DNA from: Basidiobolus meristosporus CBS 931.73 | Taxonomy: Eukaryota > Basidiobolomycota > Basidiobolomycetes > Basidiobolales > Basidiobolaceae | Assembly (NCBI GenBank): GCA_002104905.1 | Contig: MCFE01000079.1 | Location: forward strand, 1-64,000 | Length of the DNA stretch: 64,000 nt | Reading direction: 5' to 3' | Notes under the pieces: generated by a model | The model's input: only the letters and a program-made list of their open reading frames with translations | Told to the model about the DNA's origin: nothing | Database searches by the model: none | Translations under genes and position numbers: made by a program | Shown here: positions 1 through 12,590 of the stretch, piece by piece | Layout of the letters: each line of letters begins with the position of its first letter | Numbering within the stretch: the first letter of the stretch is position 1

Positions 1-294
1 TATGAGGTCATTGATCCATGATAATCTCTGCATGTAAGCCCCATATCCAGGGGCCAATCCGGGTACTTCAAGTGTACGAGTAGCTATAATATACAGTTTA
101 TATGTAAAAGTAATATCTTTTCGCCAAGTAAGCAGCCGATCATTTCCATATTGTTCTGTCTGACACCGATCCTAAGAAATCGAGGCAAACAGGGCAATTG
201 GTCCCATAGCCAGAGCAAAATCTGAGGTCATAGCAGAACACTGGCATCTATTTAAGCCCAATGAAGACACCCAGCTTTGCCGCAAACCGTCACC

Positions 295-747
295 ATGAAG
301 TACAACATTCTTCTCTTTGCTTCTCTTGCTTCTGCGACCACCCTGGGCTCGCGTCCGTTGATACAGGATGTTCTGAAGGTGCAAAATCCAGTGAGCATCA
401 TGGATCTGCCAGGCACGTCGGACCCTCTTGACGCGTATGCCCCGGATTGCATCAAGACGGTCAATGCTGGTGCAGCAACGGTTCAGACGCAGCTCTACGA
501 GCAAGGATGTGCCCTGATCACCTTCTCCAGTGGAGTCATCACAAGGGACTACAAATTCAATTGTTGTGGTACAAGTGTATGGATTCGAGTCAACAGGGCG
601 GACTGGGAGGCCCTTCGCCAGGCAGGGAAGTTGGATGGCCTCCGCTACCAGCGAGTCTCAGTTAGCGACAACACCTACTCCATTGACTTTAGAAAGGTGA
701 ATGGACAAACCCCCAGTAACATTGGTCCTGAGGAATTTCTTCCATGA
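295..747 (+). CDS. small secreted protein, unknown function
   Basis: I do not recognise this 150-residue protein. The start is the ATG at 295, which has a good fungal context (CACCATGA); the open frame extends upstream only through a TTG. Residues 1 to about 16 form a signal peptide (MKYNILLFASLASA), so the protein is probably exported. The mature part has four cysteines, two of them adjacent (NCCG), compatible with two disulfides, and no membrane segment. It is a single exon ending in TGA at 745-747. It is the only gene left of the repeat-rich stretch at 0.8-4.0 kb, and its codon use looks like that of the gene island rather than the AT-rich repeats. It could be an effector-like or wall-associated small protein; the sequence does not decide this. 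Confidence 0.6.
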   Translation: MKYNILLFASLASATTLGSRPLIQDVLKVQNPVSIMDLPGTSDPLDAYAPDCIKTVNAGAATVQTQLYEQGCALITFSSGVITRDYKFNCCGTSVWIRVNRADWEALRQAGKLDGLRYQRVSVSDNTYSIDFRKVNGQTPSNIGPEEFLP

Positions 748-870
748 ATAAAAGCTTGATATTCCTACATTGTTATATACCTCATGAGTAGCAACTAACT
801 ATGATAGAATACTGACAAGGGGCGGAAGGAATTACGGTTTCCTCAAAACCACAGCTTTGAATATCTGGAG

Positions 871-1194
871 TGTTGTAAATATTGTAATTCCATCTAAATA
901 TTCACCCAGCTTAGTCACCTAAATTGTAACCTACAAACTTAGTAGCATTCTACCCAAGTTCCATGTCAGGCTGTACTAAGAGCATTACACTAAAATATCA
1001 GGTACCCAGGATATGAAAAGTTGCGAAGTTGTCTAAAGCGCTCTAAACCTTTCATGCATGCTCATGGAACCTTATTGAAATATATACCATGTGTTTGTCT
1101 TGCCAAGACCATGTATCAATATAAATTTCACTTTATACTCAATAAATTACAAAGTGAACACCGCATAATCTACTTGTTACAGAGCTCTTACCAC
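871..1194 (+). repeat. solo Copia LTR, diverged
   Basis: It starts with TGTTGTAAATATTGTAATTC and aligns along its length with the 348-bp LTR of the Copia element at 43747-44094 (opposite strand). Shared blocks include TTAGTCACC, the GGTACCCAG region and CATAATCTACTTGTT. It is about 25 bp shorter because of a deletion near the 3' end, and the terminal CAACA has decayed to CCACA. No internal retroelement sequence follows, so this is a solo LTR. Confidence 0.75.
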
Positions 1195-2116
1195 AAGAAG
1201 CTCTATTTATATGGAGGACTAAGAGATGGTGTGTCTGATTTTGTATTATGAAAGAACCTCCATTCTGGCTGGCATGTGGAGTCCACAATAACCTCAAATA
1301 ATTTGCATTTTGGTGTCACTTATGGTCAGTATCTATAGAGAGTTCAATGTCCAAATCTTTGCTTCCTCCTTCCATCTTTGCTCCATTAGCTATGTTGTGC
1401 ATGACATACTTTTTGGTATCATCAGCATTCAAGTGCTTTATAGTGTTCTTTGCTATGGATATCATAAGTCCTTAAGTTTATGCAAGTACAACACTTATCC
1501 ATATATCTAGCTCTAAATTAAGGTGTTAAGCACCTGACACCTAAGTAAATGTCCATTATATCAGGAGATGTGTAAATTACTTATATATTGCAATGTACCT
1601 GACCAACAAAGTAGTAGAATTATCTAGAAGCTGATGTAAGCTTTGTGTTGCAACTAAATTTTCACTCAACTCTATCACTGGGATATTATTCAATATATTT
1701 GGGGTATTTTGTCAAAATTTCTTGTTGGGACCTGAAATATTTAATCAACAAAGCAGGTATTTGGAAAATGAGAAATATCAAAGTTCCCCAAAGACTCCAA
1801 GATGGTGTAAACATGCACTGATGACATTTCTAGAGATATCTTATATGCTTGTCTAGCCATAACTATGCTAGGGTATAAATACATCTGTTATGTAAAATAA
1901 CTTACTCAGTGCAACTATATCTTCAACTTTTTGTCCCAATTACTTTCAGTATTTCCAACACTACTACAACAAAACTATCAATTTTTCAATACTTTAGCTT
2001 GTTTGCTTGCATGATCTCTACTACTAGCTACAACCAGAACCACTAATCCCAGACTAAAGGAAACCCACAGGAGGTTTCCTTTGATAGTCAGTACCTGAGA
2101 TACTGAGAGTTTTAGG

Positions 2117-2464
2117 TGTTGTGAACATTGTAGTTGCACCTAGATATTTGTCTAACTTAGTCACTCAGATCATAACCTACAAATCTTAGAGGATTATGAG
2201 CAAGTGCCTTGTTGGGATTTACTTGGAATATATTCACCAGAATATCAGGTACCCTAAACATGAAATTTCTCAGAGTTGTCCAAACAGCCCCAAATTTTGC
2301 ACATATGCTCTTGGGATCTTATTAAATAAATTTTACATTGCTTCTCTGCAAAGACCATGTAGAAGTATAATTGTTACCTTTATATTCAACCAATCATCAG
2401 GTGAAAGTCACATAATCTACTTGCTTTCTCAATCACTTCCAATATCTCTGAAACTCTTACAACA
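2117..2464 (+). repeat. solo Copia LTR, full length
   Basis: By my boundaries it is 348 bp, the same length as the LTR at 43747-44094. It begins TGTTGTGAAC and ends CTTACAACA. The flanks TTAGG (2112-2116) and ACAGG (2465-2469) are a weak, eroded 5-bp duplication. The flanking sequence is itself a repeat whose uninterrupted form is at about 38550-38640, so the insertion can be read against an empty site. Confidence 0.8.
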
Positions 2465-2814
2465 ACAGGTTTAGAATAACTTGGAATATAGCTGATATCA
2501 GGATAGTGTTTTGCTGGTCTTTGGGTAGTTTTCTTCCCAGGACACTTGTGGCAATACTCAAAGCTGGTATCTTTTACTATTAATTAGAAGCACAAGCAGA
2601 GAGCATATATATGTATCATGATTTATTTGGCTCAAATGGTATTATTACTTCTAAACACAGATATTCAAGTCATTTGTGTAAGATCGGGTTGCTTTTGCTC
2701 ATTTTCAATAATTACAATCTATTATTGCCTGTCATTTAAGTGCAGATAATTCAGATGAAAATCACCAATGAGCATATGCCTCTGATGGTTAGGCTTATTT
2801 GTAATGACCCAAGT

Positions 2815-2973
2815 TATATAGGTACTGTTAGATAGTGCCACTTTGAGACACAGTTATCAAGTAGTGCTACAGTGTGCTACAAAGGCAAAGCAGACCTATA
2901 CTTGGGACACTGCAGCACTATTTGGTACTCATTGCTCAATGTGGCATTGTCCAAGGGATCAAGTCTATTAGCT
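2815..2973. repeat. degenerate short relative of the palindromic Harbinger-like elements
   Basis: The left part contains CTGTTAGATAGTGCCA, matching the subterminal region of the 734-bp elements. The right part contains GCTCAATGTGGCA and ends AAGTCT followed by ATT, as in those elements. The centre is deleted, leaving about 160 bp. The call rests on short matches at both ends. Confidence 0.5.
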
Positions 2974-4118
2974 TATTCTTATTGGCAATAAAGACCCAGA
3001 AGTGATTAGGAGATTAAAGCTTGTCCAAGAGCACCCAAACCATGCACCACACTCCTATGAATGCTTTTTGTAGTATTTGTATGATCAGCTTTGTAATGCT
3101 CTTCTGGAAGTATATATACCTTTTATAAGTACCTTTTGAACTCAGTAAAGTATTAAGTACCATATAGCACATATGATTCATCAATTCACTTCCATTACTT
3201 GCCAGAATCTTGCAACATATATATAGTTAGGTGAACACCATATATTCTGCTAGCCCTGCAGTGGCTTCTATTATCTACTAAATTCTCACAAAAGTATCAG
3301 TCCACCCAGATGTCCCACATAGAGCAAATTGAGAATGATGAAAGCTTGATACCTTCTAGGGCTTTGCAAGTGTGAAGTAAAACTCCATATTAGCTAAGCC
3401 AATAATCAGTCAATACTCAATACTCAAATCCTCCACCAAGTAAGGGTCTCATGTTTGGCAGTTAATGAGGCAGCCTACAGAGACACAAAAATATAGTCAA
3501 CAACAGCATCTGCCAGAGACATGAATATGCAGCAAAAAAATTGAGCAGTAGCCATGATGCACTAGCTACAAAAGTCTGGCTATAGTCAATGCTGTAGTAA
3601 AATTGGCCCAAAGGAGTAAATTTGTAGGTTGAAATCAGGAGGATTAATATGAATGTAATGTCATAGCTGACACTCATCTTGTTTGAGAATAAATAGTGGA
3701 AATTGATCAAATTTAATGTGACATAAAGGAATCACATAAATTCCCATTTCTTGAACAGGCTGATTTGCAGCAATGTATGGGAATTTTATTGAGACTTACA
3801 CTCTTAAACATACTTCTTAAGCGCTTAACCGTGCATAAATTGGAAGAGTGTTGAATATAATCAATATTTTTCCGGAATAACCTGTTTAACCAATTCCGGG
3901 TGATTTGAAATAATCTAGCTAATTCTCTAGCCACAATTTTTGGTAGATTCCGCTTAGAATGACTAATATCCGTTGCATGCTGCAGATACTTTTGTTATCG
4001 CGTTTCCTTCAAGTTACCCTATATCCGCTTGACTGCTGATTAGTAATTCTTCTCCTTTTGAAGTATACGCCCTTTCAGACAGGTTATTGCAGCGTACAAT
4101 TGAGTAGATTCTCCTTCA

Positions 4119-6606
4119 ATGTTTGATAAAGCCGAGGACAAAGTCCACTTACTGAGTAACGACGATGAAAACGCAAATCTATCCGAAGATGCTGATGTCA
4201 GTAGCATCCCATTAGAACAGTCGTCTTCAAACAGTAAAAATGGAAACCCCCCTCTGAGAGTTAACAAATCTACTCCGACAGTGGGCGTCACCTCTGGATT
4301 ACCTGCTGGTTTACCCGATACATATGGTATACGAATTCTTATTAATACTACCTTAGGTTTGCATGACTCCTAACTTCCCAGCTTTCTGAATCCTGGACCC
4401 GGTAGACATAACTATTCATCAGGCAGCCCAGCAAGGAAATCTGATCGCTATCGAGCATCTTATTGAGAACGGTCAAGCCACGGTTCAAGATCGAGATCCG
4501 CAAAATATTACTGCTCTACATTGGGCAGCAATTAATAATCGAATGGCTGTAGTCCAATATTTAGTGGATAAAGGAGCAGATCCCAACGCTTTGGGAGGAG
4601 ACCTGAAAGCCTCTCCGCTACAATGGGCCTGCAGGTACTAAAGACTTATTCTCTTGGGCACCAGACTTGAACTGATAAGCCAATAACTTCAATCAGACAA
4701 GGCCTGCTTGATGTTGTTCGCTACTTGATAGAAAATGGAGCCGACCCTACACTGAAAGACGCACAAGGATTCAATTCACTACATTTATCGGTTCATTCCT
4801 CCAATCCGCTTCTTGTACTTTATATGATTGCTATCGGAATGGATATCAACTGCACAGACGACCAGGGACACACCCCCTTGATGTGGGCGGCCTACCAAGG
4901 AGACTCGTATTCAGTAGATATTATACTGAGATTCGATCCAGTGTTGGATGCACAGGACAAAACTGGATTCTCCGCTCTACATTGGGCTGTGGTTAAATGC
5001 TCTTATGATACAATCCTCTCTTTACTGAGTAAAGGCATAGATATTGAATTAACGGATCAAAAGGGCAAGAAGGCCTTTGATATAGTTCAAGAAATGAAGG
5101 CTGAAAGGATCTGGAAGCGTGCACTTCAAGGCTCAGGGATCAACAGAACGCCATTCAGCAAGGTACGCTAGCCAGCCAGCGACGACCATTTGTTTGGCCG
5201 ATGATTGATTGTTGTCTGCAGGTTACCACGAACAAAATCATATATGTGCTACCATTCCCGTGCCTATTTATGGTGCTTCAAACCTTCGCTACGTTCCCGT
5301 GGTTTATGGGGCTTCCTTTCGGCGCTTTAGGGATGATAGCCATGCACCTCTTTGTCACGAAGTTTTTACTTCGAGGCCACAACATGAAGGCAGCCATGAG
5401 CACCCCGTATTATTCCAGTATTTTCCAAGCCACGCTCGCTTATGTTGGAATCACTTGGGCGTTTGTCATTGCACCTGGTAGGATCATTGACCTGGGCAAA
5501 TGGGAGTAGATCCGTAATTAACATCATTCTTAGCCACTGCCTCATATGCCTTCACCAACATTCTGTTTTTCATTGCCGCCTCCAGCACAACCTACTTCTT
5601 CTACAAAGCATTTGCCACTGACCCTGGCTATCTCACCGCGAACCCTTCACATGATAAGGGAAAGGAGGTAAGGCCACCCTCCACCGTATGATGTTGACCC
5701 AATCGAGGCTAAAGAGCTTTCCGTTTGCAGATGATCCTTCGTTTGGCCAGCACCAACCAGTTGGATGCGCGCAACTTCTGCATTACTTGTCTTGTGAGGA
5801 ATCATCTCGATGATATATTCAGAAAATATCGGAACTAATAGGATTACCGGTTGACCATTAGATTCGCAAACCCATCCGCTCCAAGCACTGCAAAATGTGC
5901 AACAAGTGTGTTGCGAAATTCGATCAGTAAGTTAGGCTTGAGAAACCCCTACATCTCCACAATGTGCTAACACGCCCATAGTCATTGCCCATGGACTCAC
6001 AATTGTGTCGGGGTCAACAACCACATCTATTTTGTAAGCTACCTGTACTCGATGATCATAGGGATTCTGATCTATGTGTATCTGAGCTACTGCTGTAAAT
6101 ATCTAATTTCCACAAGGAAACATTGAGTGTGGCCTAATGAGATTTCCTTATCAGACCTAGATTCATCTTCGCAAATCTACGAACCCATCCCATCACAGCC
6201 TTGCTTACTGGGAGATCAAGTGTGTGGATATTTCCAATACGACGCATGGGCCTCCGTGATGGTCATATGGGTGCTGCTGAACTGCAGCTGGGCCACCTTC
6301 TTGTCGATTCTTCAAAGCTATCAAATTGCCATAGCCATCACGACAAACGAGAGCTTCAACTCGCATCGGTACAGCTATTTAGCCGCTCCCATTCCGTCAA
6401 TGACCACCGAGGTGACTGGACATCGACATCGTCGTGTCAACCCCAACCACAACCCATTTGACTTTGGATGCTACGCAAACTGCCTCGACTTCTGGAGTCG
6501 AGGAAATGCCAGTCGGTTAAAGGGGGTTAGTTGGTACGACACCTACGACATCCCAACGAAGTTTCTATATCATGAAGATGAAACACCGCTAAACGATGTT
6601 GTGTAA
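4119..6606 (+). CDS. AKR1: Akr1-like ankyrin-repeat DHHC S-acyltransferase
   Basis: This is a protein S-acyltransferase of the Akr1/zDHHC17 type, which attaches palmitate to cysteines of membrane-associated proteins, normally at Golgi or endosomal membranes. Nine exons close in frame to 661 residues: 4119-4326, 4406-4634, 4697-5162, 5222-5477, 5534-5667, 5731-5793, 5862-5926, 5982-6094, 6155-6606. Ankyrin repeats occupy about residues 70-300 (for example ALHWAAINN, TPLMWAAYQG). Hydrophobic segments follow, then the cysteine-rich domain with CKMCNKCVAKFDHHCPW; the DHHC tetrad at about 473-476 is split by the intron at 5927-5981. Further hydrophobic segments and a TTNE motif (about 574-577, the TTxE motif of the family) lie behind it. 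All catalytic features are present. Length and domain order match the family, so confidence is high; the individual substrate is unknown. Confidence 0.92.
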
Positions 6607-7664
6607 AGAATGATCTCCTCTCTTCTAATATTGTGAGCAATTCCCGGAAAGCAGGAGCTGACTTCAGAGTGATTGCGATTTAAATTAAACGGCCACATTT
6701 ACCAATGACTGTTTGCACCGTAGCGAATGCCATCCAGGGGGAGGCTTTCTTTACATGAAATTAGTTAATATCTCTGATCTTGGCTCAAGCCGCTCCAGTA
6801 ATTTAGCAGCACCCAATAGTGTTGAGGAACCCGGATTTTAATTGATTTTTACCAAATTTGAGCGACTTACCAAATACGTAATTCTAGGGAGGGTGGGTGT
6901 GTTTCCATAGTATCGTAACATATGCCGAGGAAGCTATTTCCTTTAATTTATCGAGTGGGCTAGCTACAAGAGTCTCAACTTATCAAGCTACAGGAATCTT
7001 TGCTACAGCTGTGGATCTTGAGTATTACATCATCCCATTATCTGTTTTGTGATTCTGGGCCGGTATGGTTTATTAGCATTAGATTGGAGTATCAATAACA
7101 ATAAACAATCGTTGAACAGCCATTTTCCATGGTGTAACATTATGCTCAATCGAGTGCAACGAGCAAAAAACGAAGCGGCCAAAACAACCATCAGACTACT
7201 CAGAGTTGTCTAATAGCTCCTAGCACAATCAATCCTGAGATAAGCTTTCGAAATCAATGTAACACACAGCTGCCATATACGTTTCTCCCTCTTGAAGCAC
7301 ACATTAGAAAGCCTCCATTGACAATTGGCGGTCTGCATATCGCTGCGACAGTAAAATGATTGGCTGCCTCAAGGAATAATATACTAATTATAATTCCCCG
7401 CTACTGTTAATGAGTGCAGATGGTAGGAAAAAGAATGGGGTTGACCTCTATTGAGATTGCTTAAAACTGGCCATTGCTCCCCACATGGGATTGCTTACAG
7501 TTGGATGTATCAATAACGGTCCCTTTCAGTGTTGTTTTTGTTTCTACCAAATAGTTTTAGAGTCGAAAGTCAACGTAGGAAAATCCTTCTTTCCTGCAGT
7601 ACACAGCCAATATTCCTTAGTTTTTCTACCCAACTAGCACTGCTGACCTTTACCTTTTCACAAC
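6607..7664. other. intergenic, promoter region of the chitin synthase
   Basis: This is about 1.06 kb between two genes on the same strand. Frames are closed and I see no RNA gene or repeat. It should hold the 3' end of the DHHC transcript and the chitin synthase promoter. No clear TATA box or operator stands out. Confidence 0.5.
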
Positions 7665-10647
7665 ATGCCTGAGAGCGGAAATGCACAGCGGGGGGCCACG
7701 CTGAAGCGTGGTCGAACTCTGACCAGGCCCGATAGAAACCAAGCACCAGCTCCTATGTTGAGCGGTAAAGACAATCGACGTCCCTTCGACGCCTGGGTGC
7801 TATTCTCTAGAATCATCACATTCTGGGCGCCCAGCTTCCTGATAAGCAAGTGTGGCCTGCCCGATAAAGCAGTTCGCCAGGCTTGGAGAGAGAAGGTTGC
7901 TTTATGCATCCTGATCGCATTTATCTGTGCCATAGTGGCCTTCTTGACTCTTGGTCTCCCATACGTCTTTTGCCCACAGTCGAGTCTTATTGATTCCCAG
8001 AATTCCATATCGGTCAGTGCCGGCACTCCTGGTATGTTCTTTAAACGGACCCTATCCATTCTACATCCTAATCAAAGTCTCTTCCTCTAGGTACGTTCGG
8101 TGTGAACGGAGTCATGTGGAAACTATCCGACTTGCAGTCAGCCCCAGATGAACTGAAAAACATCCCAGCCTCCTCGGACCAAACCAACAGGTTTCAGCAC
8201 GTAACGACCTTTCCGGAGTGTCAAAAGAATTCGATACTTAACTTCGAGGCTGTAAAGCAGGATCCTTGCGCCACCGCTGTTGGGTATGCGGGATGTACCT
8301 TGGGCCCAATTAACATCGTACAGCAGACATACAATCTGGTGAATCTCAAAAAGTCCGTTGGGTACGATTGGAGCGATCTCGTCGAGAATTACTTCGTGGT
8401 TGATGGAATCGTCATGAACCTAAGCCCATATATGCAGGCTAATCCCAACCCAGCTGCTAACGATCTATTGGACTGGACGATCCGCGAGGCCATCAAGAAT
8501 AAGATTGTAGATGCCACGCGACTCTTTGTTCGCCACCCGGAGCTCAAAGATTGCATCCCATGCCTCCAGAAGAAATTCATGGCTGGCCATCTTAGTAAGG
8601 CATCTACCGGATGCTTCGGAGTCAAGCTGTTCTTCATTGTCTCCATGGTGGTGATCCTGGGCATCGTTATGTGCAGATTTATCATGGCCGTCATCTTTGA
8701 CTGGCTGATCTCGTTCAAGCTCGCAAGGCCCCCACCGAAGAGCAAGACTCAACCCATTGTGGTATCTCGTTCCTCGCCATGGGCTCTTCATCAGAACTCC
8801 AGCGTTTCAAGCTTCAGCGTGAGCAACACCAGTCTGCCCCAGGTGAATGTGAACCTGAACTCCAGTGAACTGTTCACTGTGTTGCTGGTTACCTGTTACT
8901 CAGAGGGAGAGAGCTCGATCCGCTGCACCATTGAGAGCTTGGCTGGAACCGAGTATGGTGATGACCACAAACTGTTGTTTATTATTGCGGACGGAATCAT
9001 CACTGGCAGTGGAAACGATCGTAGCACACCCGACATCTGTGTTGACCTCCTTGAGATTGATCCCGCTTTCGCAAACCCGGAGCCCATGAGCTATATTGCC
9101 GTTGCCGCTGGAGCGAAGCAGCACAATATGGCCAAGGTGTATGCTGGCCATTTCAACCACAAAGGCCATCGCGTCCCTACCGTCGTGGTGGTGAAATGCG
9201 GTACCCCGGAGGAGCAGAGCGCACCCAAGCCTGGCAACAGAGGAAAGCGTGATTCGCAGCTCATTCTAATGAATTTCTTCAGCCGAGTCACCTACAACGA
9301 TCGCATGACCCCACTGGACTATGACCTCTTCAAAAAGACCCAGCATCTCATGGGAGTTACTCCGGATTACTTTGAGATCGTGCTCATGGTGGATGCCGAC
9401 ACGAAAGTTTACCCCGATTCCTTGCGCCTGCTGATCAATTGTGTCCAGAACGATCCCCTGATCATGGGGCTTTGCGGGGAAACCAAGATTGCCAACAAGC
9501 GAGACTCCTGGGTAACCGCCATCCAAGTGTTTGAATATTACATCTCCCATCATCTTGGTAAAGGCTTTGAGTCCGTCTTCGGTGGTGTCACGTGTCTTCC
9601 TGGTTGTTTCTGCATGTACCGACTGAAGGCTAGGAAGGGGGACAATGACTGGGTGCCAATCATCACCAAGCCAGAGATTGTCCAGGAATACTCGCAGAAT
9701 GTGGTTGAGACCTTGCACCAGAAGAACCTGTTGCTGCTTGGCGAGGATCGATTCCTCACCACCCTGATGCTTCGGAATTTCCCCAACCGCAAGATGATGT
9801 TTGTGCCCCAGGCCGTTTGTAAAACCGTGGTTCCAGATGAGTTCAAGGTTCTTTTGTCCCAACGTCGTCGATGGATCAACTCCACCATCCACAATCTACT
9901 CGAGTTGTCGCTGGTGCGCAACCTGTGTGGTACCTTCTGCTTTTCTATGCAGTTCGTGGTGGTGATGGAGCTGATTGGCACCGTGTCTTTACCTGTTGCT
10001 ATCATCATGACATTTGTGCTGATCATCAATCTCGCAAACACCACGTTTGTCGACGCCTCCAGTTACTTCCCACTGATCCTTCTGCTGCTGATTCTATTCC
10101 TGCCCGCGGTGCTGATTCTGCTGACCACAAGAAAGCTCATCTACATCGCTTGGATGCTCATCTACCTGCTGGCATTGCCGGTATGGAACTTCGCCTTGCC
10201 GGTCTACGCGTATTGGCATTTCGATGATTTCTCTTGGGGAGAAACACGGTAAGTTTTGCTTTTGAATTATCACTTGCGCCACATTTGCTCATCCCCGATT
10301 CTTCTAGCCGTGTCGATGGTGAAAGCAAAGGTGATGATCATGGTAAAAAGGAGGGGGTGTTCGACTCGTCCAAGATCACCCTGAGGAGATGGGAAGATTA
10401 TGAGAGACGTCATATTCGTACCATGAAGCGCAGGGAGCGTAGACGTTTGAAGGAGATGTCCCCCACCCATCTCAACCATACTGTGCTGGCAGGTGATGAC
10501 CAGGACTCGGTTAGGGGCCTGATGGTAAATGATGCCGAAAGCTTGGGCAGCTCCTATTACGATGGTGACTCTCAGATGGAAGATGAAGGATTCGATTCCA
10601 ATCCACACCCAGGTTACCGCATGAAAAATGTTGGCAAGCCATTCTAG
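7665..10647 (+). CDS. chitin synthase, class IV (Chs3-like)
   Basis: This is a family GT2 processive enzyme that polymerises N-acetylglucosamine from UDP-GlcNAc into chitin at the plasma membrane. Three exons, 7665-8031, 8091-10248 and 10308-10647, give 954 residues in phase. The N-terminus has a hydrophobic stretch at about 45-60 and a membrane helix at 78-100, then an extracytoplasmic region. The catalytic part shows MVDADTK (about 555-561), GEDRF (EDR about 674) and QRRRW (about 713-717), the nucleotide, base and product-binding signatures of chitin synthases. At least three membrane helices follow, and a charged lysine/arginine-rich tail lies in the last exon. There is no myosin motor, which argues against classes V and VII; the N-terminal layout resembles Chs3. 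The start ATG sits in ACAACATG. An SKT5-like activator of this class is encoded at 25655-27220. Confidence 0.93.
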
Positions 10648-10680
10648 AGCTTTCCATCCCCTACTTCCATTGGTGCATTC

Positions 10681-10700
10681 ATATATATATATATATATAC
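10681..10700. repeat. AT dinucleotide microsatellite
   Basis: About ten AT units lie just downstream of the chitin synthase stop, probably in its 3' untranslated region. Confidence 0.85.
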
Positions 10701-10807
10701 CCCCATCCCGTGCATTATGTTTATTAGACGATACCACCCCGCCACACTATTTCGCATTGTATTTCAATCACATCGCCCATCAAAACTCTGACAAAATAAA
10801 CCCTATC

Positions 10808-10930
10808 TGATGCAGAGCACGATGGAGCACGGCGCATTCAATCTGATGCAGAGCACGATGGAGGGCACAACGCATTCAATCTGATGGAGAGCACGACGCA
10901 TTCAATCTGATGCAGAACACTGCGGACGGG
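10808..10930. repeat. short minisatellite
   Basis: The core CTGATGCAGAGCACGATGGA, followed by a CGCATTCAAT-like segment, is repeated three to four times with small changes in unit length (about 26-38 bp). It lies between the convergent chitin synthase and phosphatase genes. Confidence 0.8.
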
Positions 10931-11070
10931 TAAGTATAGAAGTTTATCTATTTTACAGGTAATTTCAAAACAAAAGGTGGATAATGTGTTGAGGGATGAA
11001 ATCAAAATAGACAACGATGTATATGGGAAAGGTGGGTTAGTGTACAAGATAAATGGTTGTTGAAATGGGA

Positions 11071-12201
11071 TCAAAGAAGACTGGAGTTTAGAATAACAGT
11101 AACGTCTTCAACATCGTGAATATCCTGCAAGAAAGGACCCAAGTCGAGTAGTTCCGAGTCATGCAGGTCATTGAACCAAGAACTAACGGGTACCGCATTG
11201 GAAGGATGTAGAAGATAACTAGTTGGCGAATTGTCTACGATTATAACGCTGTCCAAATCGCGGCCTAGCAAGGAAAGGTCCTAGAATAAACAGATCCATT
11301 ACTATCGATGCATAAAACCCACGAATATCCGAACTCGAGTACCTTAACAAAGCTTCCACCATGATTGGAGCATGCCTCTCGAAAGAGTCGATGCTTCACC
11401 ACCCTGCCTGTGTCAAGTAAATCCATAACCGGATCCGCATACTGAGGAAATCTGTTTAATCGCCAGTAGCTCCATTTTTGAAGACAAGATGAAGCCTTAC
11501 CTTCGACAGACTGGCGGTAAACACCACCACCTCGTAGTATTTACTCACTTGTGTCAAGAATTCATCAACACCTGGCCGCTTGAGTACATAAACGTTCTGC
11601 ATTTGGCCGTCGATCTCAACAGGTATAACAAAATCCACTGGTTCGACTGGCTGAAATGAACTATGAACCAGTGTTTCATCGAGGTCCAACACTAAGCATT
11701 TCTTCCCTTTATCTTCAGGATCTAGCGGAGGTAGCAATGTAGCAGAAGCTGTCTACGTAGTGGCATAAATCATCAGTAGGAGGTAGGGGAATCGAGTACC
11801 AAGAAGGTGATGCTCATTATTACCTCTTGCATCTCTAAAGGAGCAGCAGGTTCCTGTAAAGATATACGAGGATGAGTGCTCTCCATTTCCTTGGTAGACA
11901 TGGCTGTTGAGGCGCTTGAGGGCCTCGGATGTGTGGTTTCTGGGTCATTCAGCGCACTGGAGGAACCGCATATACGAACGAATAGTTTCGAGAAGAAGTT
12001 GCTCGTTTTGGCGTCTTTGGCTACAGGAGTACCTGTTGGTTTTTTAAGCTCTTAAATTTAAATGTTAAACGGTATATCCCATGATTGTCGCTACTACAAT
12101 AAATAAATAAAGGAAGCTCCCATACTCTTTGAGGTATCTGTGCCTGTGTTGGTGTGATCGTTAGCATCACTACCACTGTTTCTGGTTGGGGTTTCTATCA
12201 T
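11071..12201 (-). CDS. SCP/Psr1-like phosphatase (FCP1-type HAD domain)
   Basis: This is a HAD-superfamily protein serine/threonine phosphatase of the small CTD phosphatase / Psr1 group. Five exons on the minus strand, 12126-12201, 11824-12032, 11501-11752, 11343-11441 and 11071-11280, close exactly to 281 residues. The first about 95 residues are polar and probably disordered. The catalytic domain begins near residue 105 with [20 protein letters not shown] at 118-122 holds the aspartate nucleophile and the acid-base aspartate. [26 protein letters not shown] and [10 protein letters not shown] are the other conserved blocks of the FCP1/NIF fold. The N-terminal MGCC lipid anchor of yeast Psr1 is absent, so membrane attachment is not indicated. 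Substrates in this family include RNA polymerase II tails and stress-response factors; the sequence does not tell which applies here. Confidence 0.88.
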
Positions 12202-12590
12202 TTTAAAGGGAGGTTGGATTTGTCAGTGCTGGATCTAAACCAACACAGAATGACTAGTTTCGTGGAAAAGCAGCTTCAATGAAATATTTAGATCTAAATA
12301 CGAATAGTAAAAATACACAGGTGTTGGAGAAAGAGTTGATAACAGAAGCGAAATGAACAAAATAAAAAACTTGCCAAAAGAAATATTAATGAAGATCGTG
12401 TCAAATAGGGTTAATGATACTAGTTAATGATATTGGGTGCACGATATTGAATTAATGATCAATTTACATGTGAGAACCCAACAATGTTTGCTCAATTTAT
12501 TAAACAAATAGCCTCCAGCGCTGATCACACCACACACTATGATGATCATTCTATGATTGCTGGGCCTCAGCCAGCGTGGGTGAAAACAGT

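Larger units (their letters stand above)
748..4118. other. AT-rich repeat debris without a supported gene
   Basis: This is about 3.4 kb of AT-rich DNA. Open frames are short and carry no recognisable domain. It holds two solo LTRs of the Copia family found at 40-44 kb (871-1194 and 2117-2464), a degenerate short copy of the palindromic-element termini (about 2815-2973), and pieces repeated near 38.55 kb. The last 300 bases before 4119 are ordinary unique-looking sequence that should contain the promoter of the DHHC gene. I see no gene here. Confidence 0.6.

Noticed and set aside
1021-1510. short plus-strand frames of 66-76 codons
   Set aside because: They lie in or next to the solo LTR and AT-rich debris, and related sequence at 43.7-44.1 kb is noncoding LTR.
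9266-9892. 208-codon minus-strand frame inside the chitin synthase
   Set aside because: It is an antisense shadow of the catalytic domain, with His/Gly-rich nonsense composition.
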